From an uncultured Saprospiraceae bacterium (GTDB taxonomy: Bacteria > Bacteroidota > Bacteroidia > Chitinophagales > Saprospiraceae): a stretch of 61,481 nt of DNA. The position numbers and the translations under genes are program-made. The stretch lies in the NCBI GenBank assembly GCA_937923345.1, contig CAKZVJ010000092.1, positions 1 through 61,481 of the forward strand, given 5' to 3'. Below the pieces are notes generated by a model. It worked only from the letters and a program-made list of their open reading frames with translations, was not told where the DNA came from and did not search any database. This document shows positions 25,521 to 34,978 of the stretch, piece by piece. Positions within the stretch are counted from its first letter, which is position 1. Every line of letters begins with the position of its first letter.

Positions 25521-27800
25521 GAAGTGAAAAGCAAGTCCTAAACTGGGCAAAATGGGCAATTGATCCACTCTATCAAAGCTAATTCTATCAAAAAAGAAGA
25601 TATTGTCTCTATCGTAGGCGTTCGTGACACTAAAAGTGGCTTCTAATTTTGAGCGCTCAGAAAAGTTGATTGTCTTCTTTACCGATACATCTAGTCTATG
25701 ATAATCAGGTAATCTACCATCATTTCTATTGGACGAAAAGATAACTCCAATGTCCGGATTTCCTTCTAATATATCCGTCGTGATCCCATCTCTGAAATCA
25801 AAATTCGTATGGAAACCTTGCGTTAAAGTAAATGGAAAACCGGTACCAAAATTCCATCTTGCACTAGCCTCCCAAGTTCTATCTCCACCGAATTTATACG
25901 TTACTAATGAGTTGAAATTATGACGACGATCAAAGATGGTTGGATATACTTCAAATCCATCATCTCTATTAACAAATCCGTAGGAATAGGTAAACCACAA
26001 GAGTAGTTGAGGCGTGTTGTAATTCAATAAGAAATCAATACCGTAGGCCTCTCCCGTTTCTGCAGCGAAATCAGGATCCGTACTTTCTACTTTATTCCTA
26101 TTGATGTTTACAATTTGGGTAAACTCTTTGTAGTATGGTTCTACATTTAATTCAATCTTGTCTGTGATATCTATTTCTACTCCTGCAACTGCATGTCTAG
26201 AGGTTTGAAGTTTAGTATCAGTTCTTTCATTTGAGCCTGGCTTTAATATCTGCTCTTCAGGTCCTGCTAAAAATCCAACGAACAAGTTTACAACATCTGT
26301 TTCATTAACTGTACTGATTAAATTCTGAGAATACAAGCCTCCTGCAAACTTCAGTCTCAATCTATCATTTACATTATACTTTAGCCCGATTCTTGGCTCA
26401 GGAGATAACTCTGGTAAGGAAGCATAGTATTGCAATCTGACACTTGGCTCAATAATTAATTTCCCCAGCGTTAGTTTATATTTAAAATAGGTTGATATCT
26501 CTGTAGTGAAACTTTCTTGCTGGATTGAGGCGTCTAAGAAATTTACAAACCTAAAATCAGTATTGAAACCATTCACTTCAAATCCATACTTGATTTGAGA
26601 TTTAGATCCAAAAGAGGTGAAATTAAGTCCTGCATTGAATCCTCCAATTCCAGAACTTCTTGGTCTTCCATCTCCTTCATTTAATGTGACATCATAGTTT
26701 GAAAACGCTACTACACCATCTACTGTCAAATTTGATCCGGAAGGTATCAAGGTAAAGTTAGCGCCACCCCCTGATGAAGTCCACTCTAAGTCTGCAATAT
26801 TTTGGAAATTAACTCTATCTCTATAGTTGAAACCAAATACATTTAGCTTACTACCATTACCGCCTGACATCGACAATTTTCCATAGATATCTGTAAAGTT
26901 AAAGGGCAGCGTTCCAGATGTATCGGTAGTAGCATAGCTATAAAGTGTAGACGATGTTTGGTCGATATAAGAATGTTTTCCTGTAAATATAAAAGATGCT
27001 GAACCGCCTGTCTCAGGATTGAATTTTTTGATGGGCCCTTCCAATAATACTTTTCCTTGAAATGGGTTAGCAGATACGATACCTCCAAAATTATTTTTAT
27101 CTCCTTCTCTGGTTGTAATATCAACCACCGCAGATATACGACCACCATATTCAGCGTCAAAACCACCCGTCAATACATCTACATTCTTTATAGTTTCCGT
27201 TTCAAATACGGAGAAGAAACCGATAGAGTGAAAAGGATTATAAATCGTCATTCCATCCAGTAAGACTTTATTCTGTACGGGAGACCCTCCACGGATATAG
27301 AGCTGACCACCTTGATCCCCAGTAAATACGATTCCTGGAAGTACAGATAAATATTGTGCTATATCAGCTTCACCACCGGTCGATGGTAGAGATTTTATTT
27401 GTGACGGTGTAACAGTAAGTTTAGAGACTTGAACATCTGACCTCGCTTGCTCTCGCTTGGCAGAGACGTTTACAACACCCAGGTCAAAGCTGCTTTCAGT
27501 AAGATTCAATCTTTCATACAATAGTCCTCCATCCTTTATTGCAATATCAACCCTTACTGTATCATATCCTAAGTAAGTAGCCATCAAGGTATAGTTACCG
27601 ACGGGTACACCGCTTAAACTAAAGAAACCATCTAAATCCGTATTGTTTCCATAGGTAGTCCCCTCCAAAATTACATTACCATAAATGATAGGTTCACCGG
27701 TATCTTTATCATAAACATTCCCTCTTACCGTACCTTTTTGCGAAAAGGCGCTCACTGAACATAAAACAAAGACCAAGGATAAATAAAGTACTCTACGCAT
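25518..27800 (-). CDS. TonB-dependent receptor with carboxypeptidase-like N-terminal domain
   Basis: A 760-residue outer-membrane transporter. A signal peptide (ending SAFSQ) and a CarboxypepD_reg-like domain (about 22-110: GTVRGNVYDKDTGEPIIYGN) precede the plug domain. The plug shows SQIKSLPSTGGEADIAQYLS, FIRGGSPVQNKVLLDGM-like features and AEYGGRISAVVDI. A beta-barrel completes the protein, ending in an aromatic residue (LGLAFHF). It imports a ligand with energy from TonB-ExbBD. The gene shows no SusD partner nearby, so it is not a classic Sus pair and the ligand cannot be guessed. It lies 31 bp upstream of the deiminase gene. Confidence 0.92.
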   Translation of the reverse strand: MRRVLYLSLVFVLCSVSAFSQKGTVRGNVYDKDTGEPIIYGNVILEGTTYGNNTDLDGFFSLSGVPVGNYTLMATYLGYDTVRVDIAIKDGGLLYERLNLTESSFDLGVVNVSAKREQARSDVQVSKLTVTPSQIKSLPSTGGEADIAQYLSVLPGIVFTGDQGGQLYIRGGSPVQNKVLLDGMTIYNPFHSIGFFSVFETETIKNVDVLTGGFDAEYGGRISAVVDITTREGDKNNFGGIVSANPFQGKVLLEGPIKKFNPETGGSASFIFTGKHSYIDQTSSTLYSYATTDTSGTLPFNFTDIYGKLSMSGGNGSKLNVFGFNYRDRVNFQNIADLEWTSSGGGANFTLIPSGSNLTVDGVVAFSNYDVTLNEGDGRPRSSGIGGFNAGLNFTSFGSKSQIKYGFEVNGFNTDFRFVNFLDASIQQESFTTEISTYFKYKLTLGKLIIEPSVRLQYYASLPELSPEPRIGLKYNVNDRLRLKFAGGLYSQNLISTVNETDVVNLFVGFLAGPEEQILKPGSNERTDTKLQTSRHAVAGVEIDITDKIELNVEPYYKEFTQIVNINRNKVESTDPDFAAETGEAYGIDFLLNYNTPQLLLWFTYSYGFVNRDDGFEVYPTIFDRRHNFNSLVTYKFGGDRTWEASARWNFGTGFPFTLTQGFHTNFDFRDGITTDILEGNPDIGVIFSSNRNDGRLPDYHRLDVSVKKTINFSERSKLEATFSVTNAYDRDNIFFFDRISFDRVDQLPILPSLGLAFHF

Positions 27801-28039
27801 AAAAAAAATTTAGACTGCGAAAGTACGATTTTATCTTGGTTGAGCGCTTATATCCAGGCTTCTTATCACTAGAATTTGGATGCATTTTTAGAAAATGGCT
27901 ATTGGAGGACGGTTTGAATGATAGCACATTTTAATGACGTGGCAATATAACGCTGATTATCAACGTGTTAATTATCAATGTTCTTTTGTCATGTAGCTTT
28001 ATAAAAACGAGATATATCGACAGAGGAGCATCAAAAGAT

Positions 28040-29506
28040 TTAGTTGCTCATTCCGTCAAACATATCGGAATCAAACATATTTGCCAATACATCTCTAATG
28101 GAGAAGCCAGTTTGCAAATACTCCTTTGAAAGAACCTCAAACTCTACTAGGCCATGGATAATCAACTCCATAATGGGATAGATATCATCCCCTTTTGCGC
28201 CAGAAGTTTTAGCCAAATTTTCAAGTCCAGCTACCTTTTTCAGTGCTTTTTGGTACTGATTATTAGAGGCATCACTGAGTAAATCAAGCGTATTGCCACC
28301 GGCAAACCATGCTCTAACTACGCCATATGCATCCTTGTCCTTTTTTTGCTTGTCTGGATGTGGAAACAACTTAAGAAACTCATTTTTGATAGCCGTCCCC
28401 ATCAGGTTTACAGCTACCATATATGGTCCAGCTTGTTCACCCTCATAAACTAATTCTACCTTTCCTGTAATCGCTGGGATTACCCCCCAAAAATCCCCTA
28501 ATCTGGTGGAGGTTTTAGATTCTGAATTGATAATCAATCTTCGTTCAGCGGCACTGACTAGGTTTTCATATCCCGCAATGCTCAATCGAGCAGATACTCC
28601 ACTCTTTTCATCAATCAGTTCGCTTTCTCTAGCAGCAAAGCTTATCTGCTCCAACAAATCTGCACATAAATCACCTACTTTGATCTGATCTTTTTGATCT
28701 GCAGAAAGACTTGCTTCCTGTTCTGTTATCTTTCTTGACACCTCCAATGTACGTGGGTAGTGCGTCAGTATCTGACTTTCGATTCTATCTTTTAAAGGGG
28801 TAATAATACTCCCTCTATTGGTGTAGTCTTCAGGATTGGCAGTAAAGATAAATTGGATATCCAGCGGCATTCTGAGTTTAAAACCACGAATTTGCATATC
28901 TCCTTCTTGAAGAATATTGAATAAGGATACCTGAATTCTAGCTTGCAAATCAGGAAGCTCGTTGATAACAAAAATAGATCTATGCGAGCGCGGAATCAAA
29001 CCAAAATGTATTACTCTCTGATCGCTATATGGAAGTTTTAAGGTAGCTGCTTTGATGGGGTCTACATCTCCTACTAAATCGGCGATACTCACATCTGGAG
29101 TCGCTAACTTCTCAACATATCTATCGTCTCTGTGTACCCACTCAATCGGTGTATCATCCCCTTTTTCAGCTATCAGATTCAATGCGTAAATTGACATTGG
29201 TTGTAAAGGGTCATCATTCAATTCTGAACCCGCGACGATAGGCATATGCTCATCTAGTAAAGTGATGAGTAATCTCGCCAATCGCGTTTTTGCTTGCCCT
29301 CGTAAACCTAATAATAAGATGTTATGGCGTGAGAGTATCGCTCTTTCTAGGTCGGGGATTACAGTATCCTCGAAGCCAAGTATTCCTTCAAAAACAGTCT
29401 CTTTTTTCTTTAGCTTGGAGATTAGATTATCTCTCAATTCTTCCTTTATGGTGCGAGATGTATATCCACTTTTCTTAAGCTCCCCTAAGGTCATAGCTTT
29501 TTTCAT
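28040..29506 (-). CDS. MoxR/magnesium-chelatase-like AAA+ ATPase
   Basis: A product of about 488 residues. Walker A is GLRGQAKT in the block NILLLGLRGQAKTRLARLL. The sensor and arginine regions include INELPDLQARIQVSLFNILQEGD and FIFTANPEDYTNRGSIITPLKDRI, as in ChlI/MoxR-type ATPases. Such proteins usually remodel or activate partners that carry VWA domains; no such gene is adjacent here. I start at the ATG at 29506 (MKKAMTLGELKKSG) because it matches what I recall of relatives; ATGs at 29515 and 29545 are alternatives. It is divergent from dctP and upstream of no obvious partner. Confidence 0.87.
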   Translation of the reverse strand: MKKAMTLGELKKSGYTSRTIKEELRDNLISKLKKKETVFEGILGFEDTVIPDLERAILSRHNILLLGLRGQAKTRLARLLITLLDEHMPIVAGSELNDDPLQPMSIYALNLIAEKGDDTPIEWVHRDDRYVEKLATPDVSIADLVGDVDPIKAATLKLPYSDQRVIHFGLIPRSHRSIFVINELPDLQARIQVSLFNILQEGDMQIRGFKLRMPLDIQFIFTANPEDYTNRGSIITPLKDRIESQILTHYPRTLEVSRKITEQEASLSADQKDQIKVGDLCADLLEQISFAARESELIDEKSGVSARLSIAGYENLVSAAERRLIINSESKTSTRLGDFWGVIPAITGKVELVYEGEQAGPYMVAVNLMGTAIKNEFLKLFPHPDKQKKDKDAYGVVRAWFAGGNTLDLLSDASNNQYQKALKKVAGLENLAKTSGAKGDDIYPIMELIIHGLVEFEVLSKEYLQTGFSIRDVLANMFDSDMFDGMSN

Positions 29507-29656
29507 AATATTCATTCTTTTCTGTGTAGAACTAACACCTCCCAAGACCTATTGTTTAGCTAAATGATGTGGAAGCAGTTTATTTTCAAGATAGACTCGT
29601 CTCTAGAAAGTAAGCAAAGAAAATTATTCCTATTTTAAGGCTTCATACATAATATT

Positions 29657-30799
29657 ATGAGCAAAGACAATAAAAGGGGCCGGCTTCGTTTCTTGCAAGG
29701 TTTAGGCCTTGGTATGGTCGCCCTACCCGCCTCTTTAAAAATGTTGATGGGCAAGAATTTATCTTCTGATGGTCCCAACACAAAAGCCACTTCCCCAGTG
29801 AGTGGGAAAACATACCAATGGAAATTAGTGACCACTTGGCCTCCAAATTTTCCTATTCTAGGGGAAGCGTGCACACTATTCAGTCAGTGGGTAGAGACCA
29901 TGTCAGCTGGTCGCTTAAAAATTCAAGTATTTGGCGGCGGTGAGCTTGTGCCTGCATTAGAGTGTTTTGACGCAGTGAGTAATGGATCTGCTGAGATGAG
30001 TCATGGTGCCGCCTATTATTGGGCAGGGAAATCGAGTGCCTCTCAATTTTTCGCATCTGTTCCGTTTGGAATGAATGCGCAGCAGTTCAATTCTTGGTTG
30101 ATAGGTGGAGATGGTCTCAGACTATGGGAAGAACTATATGCTCCTTTCAATCTTGTCCCTTTTCCCGGTGGTAACTCTGGTGTTCAAATGGGGGGATGGT
30201 TTAACAAAGAGATTAAAAGCATTGCAGACTTTCAGGGCCTCAAAATGAGAATGCCTGGACTAGGTGGGAAAGTACTCAGTAAAATAGGCGCCTCCCCTGT
30301 TCTGATTTCTGGAGGAGAACTATATACCAGTCTTGAAAGAGGTGTCATAGATGCTACTGAATGGATGGGCCCTTTTCACGATTACAAAATGGGCTTTCAC
30401 GAAATCGCTAAATATTACTATTTCCCAGGCTGGCATGAAACGGGTACTCAACTAGAATTTACAGTCAATAAAGATAAGTACGAATCCTTGCCTATCGACC
30501 TACAAGAAATCGTTCGCTCAGCATGTATGCGGGTGAATGATTGGCTGTTATATACCCTAGAATATCAAAATGCACTTTTTCTAGAAAAAATTAAAACGGA
30601 GACAGAAGTTAGTATTAGAAACTTTCCGGATGCAGTTCTGCAATCACTGAGGGAGGCATCCGCAAAAGAAATAGAAATCATAGCTAATAAAGATGCCATT
30701 AGTAAGAAAATATACGACAGCTATCAAGCCTTCCGCACTCGTATAGATCCATGGTCGAAAGTCTCAGAGCGGATGTACTATACTGGTATAAATATCTAA
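29657..30799 (+). CDS. dctP: TRAP transporter substrate-binding protein (DctP)
   Basis: A 380-residue periplasmic binding protein of the DctP/TakP type: WKLVTTWPPNFPILGEAC, LKIQVFGGGELVPALECFDAVSNGSAEMSHGAAYYW, LKMRMPGLGGKVLSKIGASPV and the ligand-arginine region LERGVIDATEWMGP. This subgroup usually binds 2-oxoacids or related carboxylates as dimers. The leader contains KRGRLRFLQG and a hydrophobic stretch, which looks like a Tat signal with an imperfect twin-arginine. Its permease genes dctQ and dctM lie 0.8 kb downstream on the opposite strand rather than in the same operon. Confidence 0.93.
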   Translation: MSKDNKRGRLRFLQGLGLGMVALPASLKMLMGKNLSSDGPNTKATSPVSGKTYQWKLVTTWPPNFPILGEACTLFSQWVETMSAGRLKIQVFGGGELVPALECFDAVSNGSAEMSHGAAYYWAGKSSASQFFASVPFGMNAQQFNSWLIGGDGLRLWEELYAPFNLVPFPGGNSGVQMGGWFNKEIKSIADFQGLKMRMPGLGGKVLSKIGASPVLISGGELYTSLERGVIDATEWMGPFHDYKMGFHEIAKYYYFPGWHETGTQLEFTVNKDKYESLPIDLQEIVRSACMRVNDWLLYTLEYQNALFLEKIKTETEVSIRNFPDAVLQSLREASAKEIEIIANKDAISKKIYDSYQAFRTRIDPWSKVSERMYYTGINI

Positions 30800-30809
30800 A
30801 TCAGAATCC

Positions 30810-31301
30810 TTGAAACGTCCAAAAATAATTATCAAACTTGATACTATTGACAAGATTGTCCATGCGATTGGCATGATTGGCCTAATAATATTAATTGCAT
30901 TACCCTTGTATTATTTTGATCTTTTACCGGATGAGATCCCTAGCCACTATGGTGCTAATGGTCATCCGGATGGGTATAGTGGAAAGAAAATTATTTGGAC
31001 TTTGCCTATTATTGGAGTACTTGTGTATGCGGGTCTCTTGTGGCTCAATAAATATCCACACATGTTCAACTATCCGCAAAAAGTGACAGCGGATAATGCC
31101 GAGCGATTGTACACCGTAGCCACTAAAATAACGCGATTCATAAATACTCAAATAGCTGTCGTCTTCGCCTACATAATGTACTCTACTATACAGACTGCGC
31201 TAGGTAATCAGGATGGGTTGTCTTCTTATTTTTTGCTGATATTCTTGCTGTCTAACTTTTGCTTAGTTGGTTATCTACTATATAAGTCGACCCAGCAGTA
31301 A
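30810..31301 (+). CDS. DUF1648-domain membrane protein
   Basis: A 163-residue protein with four hydrophobic helices and a DUF1648 block between the first two (LPDEIPSHYGANGHPDGYSGKK). DUF1648 is found in bacterial membrane proteins of unclear role, including SdpI-like immunity proteins. Start codon TTG at 30810, 10 bp after the dctP stop, so it is probably co-transcribed with dctP. Whether it has anything to do with the transporter is unknown. Confidence 0.75.
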   Translation: MKRPKIIIKLDTIDKIVHAIGMIGLIILIALPLYYFDLLPDEIPSHYGANGHPDGYSGKKIIWTLPIIGVLVYAGLLWLNKYPHMFNYPQKVTADNAERLYTVATKITRFINTQIAVVFAYIMYSTIQTALGNQDGLSSYFLLIFLLSNFCLVGYLLYKSTQQ

Positions 31302-31316
31302 ATAAATATTTACAGC

Positions 31317-31364
31317 AAAAAACATCACTCTAATTGGATAGGGTCTACGTAGTGTTTTTTTTTT
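31317..31364 (+). terminator. Possible terminator after the dctP transcript
   Basis: A weak stem, AAAAACATCACT with AGTGTTTTT (one bulge, long loop), is followed by a run of T. It directly precedes the structured repeat at 31365. Confidence 0.35.
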
Positions 31365-31544
31365 GCGAGAAGGATCGGAAGGGCTCCGAATCATACTGAC
31401 TGAAACGCAGTGGAAGAGAGGTATGATGAAGGAGGTGCTGGCCTCTTTTTTTCAAGAGGTCAGTACGGGAGCGATAGCGCACCCCTGAAGAGCCTGGCAC
31501 TCTGCGATACCTTTTTCGGTATCGCAGAGTGGCTCGCCCAAATT
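31365..31544 (+). repeat. Structured intergenic repeat, CGCCCAAA family, copy C
   Basis: Opens GCGAGAAGGATCGGAAGGGC. It then has an ATCATAC/GTATGAT stem enclosing ACGCAGTGG, a CTGGCCTCTT/AAGAGGTCAG hairpin, a perfect 14-bp hairpin (CACTCTGCGATACC 31498, partner 31518) and the end GGCTCGCCCAAATT. It sits between the converging dctP and dctQM transcripts. Confidence 0.65.
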
Positions 31545-31634
31545 ACTACTCCCTACACAGCCTACATATAATCGCTAACAAACATGAATCCTACTAGTTG
31601 GCAAGCGCATTTCCGAGGACCTAAAGGAGTCTAA

Positions 31635-32930
31635 CTACAAGCCTATTGCGGACGGAAAAAATATAATAATTGCCAAAAAGAATACCTGAATAAGGACAAA
31701 GGGAAAAATACCTTTGTATAGATGATTGGTTGTCACCTCTGGAGGAGCTACACCTTTTAGATAGAACAATGAAAAACCAAAAGGTGGTGTCAAAAATGAA
31801 GTTTGTAGATTCATAGCAATCAATACTCCGATCCAAATCAGATCGACATCAAAAGCTATAAATATAGGTGCTACAACGGGTAATATAATAAAAATGATTT
31901 CTATAAAGTCAATGAAAAAACCTGCTACAAAAATAATGAGCATGACCAACAGTAGAAAGGCTGTCGAGGATAAATTGGATTGGGTAATCATGTCCACCAA
32001 AAAATGATCTCCGCCTAGCTGACGAAATACATACGAAAAAGTAGTCGCTCCTAATAAAATTAGAAAGACCATACAGGTCAGATGAGTTGTTTCTTCCATC
32101 ACCTTTTTGCAAATGGTCCATGACAGTTTTCGCTGCGCCAAGGTCAACAAGGTGGCACCAAATGCGCCAACAGCGGCGGCTTCCGTTGGAGAAGCTATCC
32201 CAAAAAATATACTCCCCAAGACGAGGACGATCAAAAGCAGTGGCATCACAAAAGCGACCAGCACCTTTTTAAAAACACCATCCTCCCAGAAAGCCTTCAG
32301 CTCCGCCTCTGCCACGGGAGGAGCCATCTCTGGCTTTACCTGAGCAATAATCAACACGTACAATATATAACAAAAAACCAACAAAACCCCAGGTAAGAAG
32401 GCAGCTCTGAATAACTGCCCCACGGATACATTAAGCACCGAACCCAAGAGTACCAATACTATTGAAGGTGGAATGATTTGGCCAAGCGTACCCGAGGCAG
32501 CAATCGTACCAGTAGCCAAGGTCGGTGCATAGCCTCTGCGCAACATCGTGGGTAGGCTGATCAAGCCCATAGTGATTACGGTCGCACCTACTATGCCTGT
32601 AGAAGCAGCTAACAGTGCCCCAACTAAAATAACAGATACTGCCAGTCCTCCCTTTATCTTACCAAAGAGTAGACCCATCGTATCCAGCATACTCTCCGCT
32701 AATCCAGATTTCTCCAGCATGATGCCCATAAAAATAAATAGGGGCACAGCAAGCAAAACATAGTTGCTCATAGTACCCATAATGCGCTGGGGAAGTGCTG
32801 GATAATAAACCGTGTCTACAAATAACAAAAGATAAATCAAGGAAACGCCTCCTAAGGTAAATGACACAGGATAGCCATATAAAATGAGAAATAGTATGCT
32901 AATGAATAGTATGAGCGCTAAAATTTCCAT
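31635..32930 (-). CDS. dctM: TRAP transporter large permease (DctM)
   Basis: A 431-residue membrane protein with about twelve hydrophobic segments and the DctM signatures VPLFIFMGIMLEKSGLAE, GLISLPTMLRRGY, IAASGTLGQIIPPS and FFIDFIEIIFIILPVVAPI. It forms the sodium-driven channel part of a TRAP transporter for organic acids. It overlaps the dctQ stop by one base (TAATG), so the two are translated together. The dctP gene lies convergently beyond the structured repeat at 31365. Confidence 0.94.
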   Translation of the reverse strand: MEILALILFISILFLILYGYPVSFTLGGVSLIYLLLFVDTVYYPALPQRIMGTMSNYVLLAVPLFIFMGIMLEKSGLAESMLDTMGLLFGKIKGGLAVSVILVGALLAASTGIVGATVITMGLISLPTMLRRGYAPTLATGTIAASGTLGQIIPPSIVLVLLGSVLNVSVGQLFRAAFLPGVLLVFCYILYVLIIAQVKPEMAPPVAEAELKAFWEDGVFKKVLVAFVMPLLLIVLVLGSIFFGIASPTEAAAVGAFGATLLTLAQRKLSWTICKKVMEETTHLTCMVFLILLGATTFSYVFRQLGGDHFLVDMITQSNLSSTAFLLLVMLIIFVAGFFIDFIEIIFIILPVVAPIFIAFDVDLIWIGVLIAMNLQTSFLTPPFGFSLFYLKGVAPPEVTTNHLYKGIFPFVLIQVFFLAIIIFFPSAIGL

Positions 32931-33442
32931 TATTCTTTAAGTACTTTTTCCTGTCGCAATATTTGCCATGATTCAAGACTGTTGCTAATCGATTGCAAAG
33001 CCAGTAAAACAAATCCAATGACGATACAAAATTTAATAACAAATCGAAATGGTAAGCCCCCTGGATCTGGTGAGCCTTCTCCCATTTGATACGAAAATAG
33101 CGCATAGGCAAAAGCGTACTTTATGATGAACAAGCACCATGGAAGTAAGAAAAGTAAATTGCCACACAAATTTATTCGTGCCTTTTCGACGGTAGACATT
33201 TGGCTATAAAATAGATCTACTCTTACATGTCTATCTGCTTGAAAAGTAAAAGCAGCTCCAAATAAAAATAATATTGAGAATAAATGCCACTCTAATTCTA
33301 CTATCCAAGGTGTAGACTGCTTGAAAAAGTAACGCATCAGGATATCATACAAAACTACAATAACCAACAAGCCAGAAAACCATGACGCGAAAATACCTAT
33401 CCGCTTGTTGATTGAATTGATGGTATGTATGATGGCTTGCAA
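32930..33442 (-). CDS. dctQ: TRAP transporter small permease (DctQ)
   Basis: A 170-residue protein with four transmembrane helices and the DctQ family block LEWHLFSILFLFGAAFTFQADRHVRVDLFY. It joins DctM in the inner membrane. Start codon TTG at 33442 (TTGCAAGCCATC); the next in-frame ATG would remove the first helix. It follows a TPR gene closed by the terminator at 33473, so dctQM probably have their own promoter. Confidence 0.92.
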   Translation of the reverse strand: MQAIIHTINSINKRIGIFASWFSGLLVIVVLYDILMRYFFKQSTPWIVELEWHLFSILFLFGAAFTFQADRHVRVDLFYSQMSTVEKARINLCGNLLFLLPWCLFIIKYAFAYALFSYQMGEGSPDPGGLPFRFVIKFCIVIGFVLLALQSISNSLESWQILRQEKVLKE

Positions 33443-33472
33443 GTAAAAAATCTTTATGGATATCTAATAAAT

Positions 33473-33506
33473 AAAAAAAGCGCATCCGAAATATCAGATG
33501 CGCTTC
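33473..33506 (-). terminator. Rho-independent terminator after the TPR gene
   Basis: On the minus strand, AAGCGCATC pairs with GATGCGCTT around a short loop, followed by a run of seven T. It lies about 40 bp past the TPR gene and just upstream of dctQ. Confidence 0.8.
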
Positions 33507-33546
33507 AAGATATAATTAATATCTATATTTTCAGAAAACTATTCTA

Positions 33547-34851
33547 CTACTTGAAGTAAGAAGAATCATTTGTTCCTCCTGCTTGTACGTTTTCTAATCT
33601 TTTCTTGAATTCCCCTGAAGTCTCAAAATCGTTTGTTCTAGCAAAGATTTCTTTTAAAGCGATCAAAGTATTCACATCATTAGCATTCAACTGTTCCGCT
33701 TTCTTAAAGTACGGCAGTGCTACGTTAAATAATTTTTCAGATTCTGCTTTTAGCATATCATACTTCTTTGCTTCACTGATAGGCAAATCACCCATTTGCT
33801 TCGTAACCTCAGCAGCTTTGTTAAAGTAAAGAGATCCTAAAGAATATTGAACATCAAACAAGTTGGGGTCAATATTCGAAGCTTGCTCATAATATGACTT
33901 TGACTCCTCAAAGTACTCAGCAGCCTTTGCATCTCCTTTTGAAAATGCTTCTTGGTGAAGGTTCATATATACGTTTCCTAATGCGGAATAAACAGATGGA
34001 TTATCTGGAGAAGCAGCGATCGCTTGCTTCAATTTATCTGTAAGCTCGTCATATTTTTGCGCATTGATCAAGTGATTGATTTGAGCAAAAAGGATCTCTT
34101 GAGAGTCTGGGTATTTTGTCAATCCTTCTTCAAGAATACCAAAAGCCCCTTCATCTTTCATTTCATTAGCAATCTTATATCCATAAGCATAGATACGAGG
34201 ATCATCATAATTATCAGACCTCAATTCGCTGAATAATTTATTGGCTTCATCCATTTTCTTGGTCTCCATAGCACAGTATGCAGTAACAAACTTGTGATCT
34301 TGGTGCTCCTCAGGATTATCAAGAGTGATTTTTACGCCATTTTCTTCTTGGATTTGCTTTATACCATCCATTGCCTTCAGGGCAGTATAAGCATTGGTAT
34401 AATCCTTAGCACTTATCAAGATATTGCTAACGTTACCCAAGTGATTGGCTGATTCTTGTAGACCTTTGATTGCCTCTTTAGATTGAAACTTTTTCATAGG
34501 AAGTGACATTGCTTGCTTAAATGCGTTATATGCATCTATAGCAGCTTTAGGATTATTCAACTTGGCTGTTGGATCCAATATGACAGCATTAATAGCTTGG
34601 CTTGCTAAGTTGTTGTAAATACTACCTGCAGCTAACCATGTCTTAGCTTCCTTGTTAGTCACATCGCTATCGGTTGCAATCTTAATCATCTCTAATGCTT
34701 CATCCATTTTGGCAGCATTCTCGACAGGATTATTATTGTAAGCTAATAGCGCCTGGTCAGCTTTCTTTAAGGCTTTACCTGGTTCTACTTGTGCGTAGAA
34801 ATTAAAAGTAATAGCAACTATTGCTACAACTGTTAATAATGTCTTTTTCAT
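33547..34851 (-). CDS. Secreted TPR-repeat protein
   Basis: A product of about 434 residues from the ATG at 34851 (MKKTLLTVVAIVAITFNFYAQ), which gives a standard signal peptide; the frame extends nine codons further upstream without benefit. The mature protein is alpha-helical with several tetratricopeptide repeats (for example PSVYSALGNVYMNLHQEAFSKGDAKAAEYF and AKSYYEQASNIDPNLFDVQYSLGSLYFN-type units), suggesting a periplasmic scaffold. A TATTTTTG box lies 48 bp upstream and a strong terminator follows, so it looks like a single-gene unit. No specific role can be assigned. Confidence 0.82.
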   Translation of the reverse strand: MKKTLLTVVAIVAITFNFYAQVEPGKALKKADQALLAYNNNPVENAAKMDEALEMIKIATDSDVTNKEAKTWLAAGSIYNNLASQAINAVILDPTAKLNNPKAAIDAYNAFKQAMSLPMKKFQSKEAIKGLQESANHLGNVSNILISAKDYTNAYTALKAMDGIKQIQEENGVKITLDNPEEHQDHKFVTAYCAMETKKMDEANKLFSELRSDNYDDPRIYAYGYKIANEMKDEGAFGILEEGLTKYPDSQEILFAQINHLINAQKYDELTDKLKQAIAASPDNPSVYSALGNVYMNLHQEAFSKGDAKAAEYFEESKSYYEQASNIDPNLFDVQYSLGSLYFNKAAEVTKQMGDLPISEAKKYDMLKAESEKLFNVALPYFKKAEQLNANDVNTLIALKEIFARTNDFETSGEFKKRLENVQAGGTNDSSYFK

Positions 34852-34898
34852 CTTTTTTAATTGTTTAATTCTAATCATTAAGTAAACGTTCGATAACG

Positions 34899-34906
34899 CA
34901 AAAATA
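34899..34906 (-). promoter_or_regulatory. Candidate -7 box for the TPR gene
   Basis: The minus strand reads TATTTTTG, then C, an exact TAnnTTTG match, giving a leader of about 40 nt. Confidence 0.45.
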
Positions 34907-34978
34907 ATATTTAATACTAAGACGATAGTAAAAACACTACTTTTGTTGGCAAAACCCTAAAATTTTCGCAACAAAGTG

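Noticed and set aside
29657-29740. Clear Tat signal on DctP
   Set aside because: The leader lacks a strict twin-arginine pair (RLRFL), so I only call it Tat-like.
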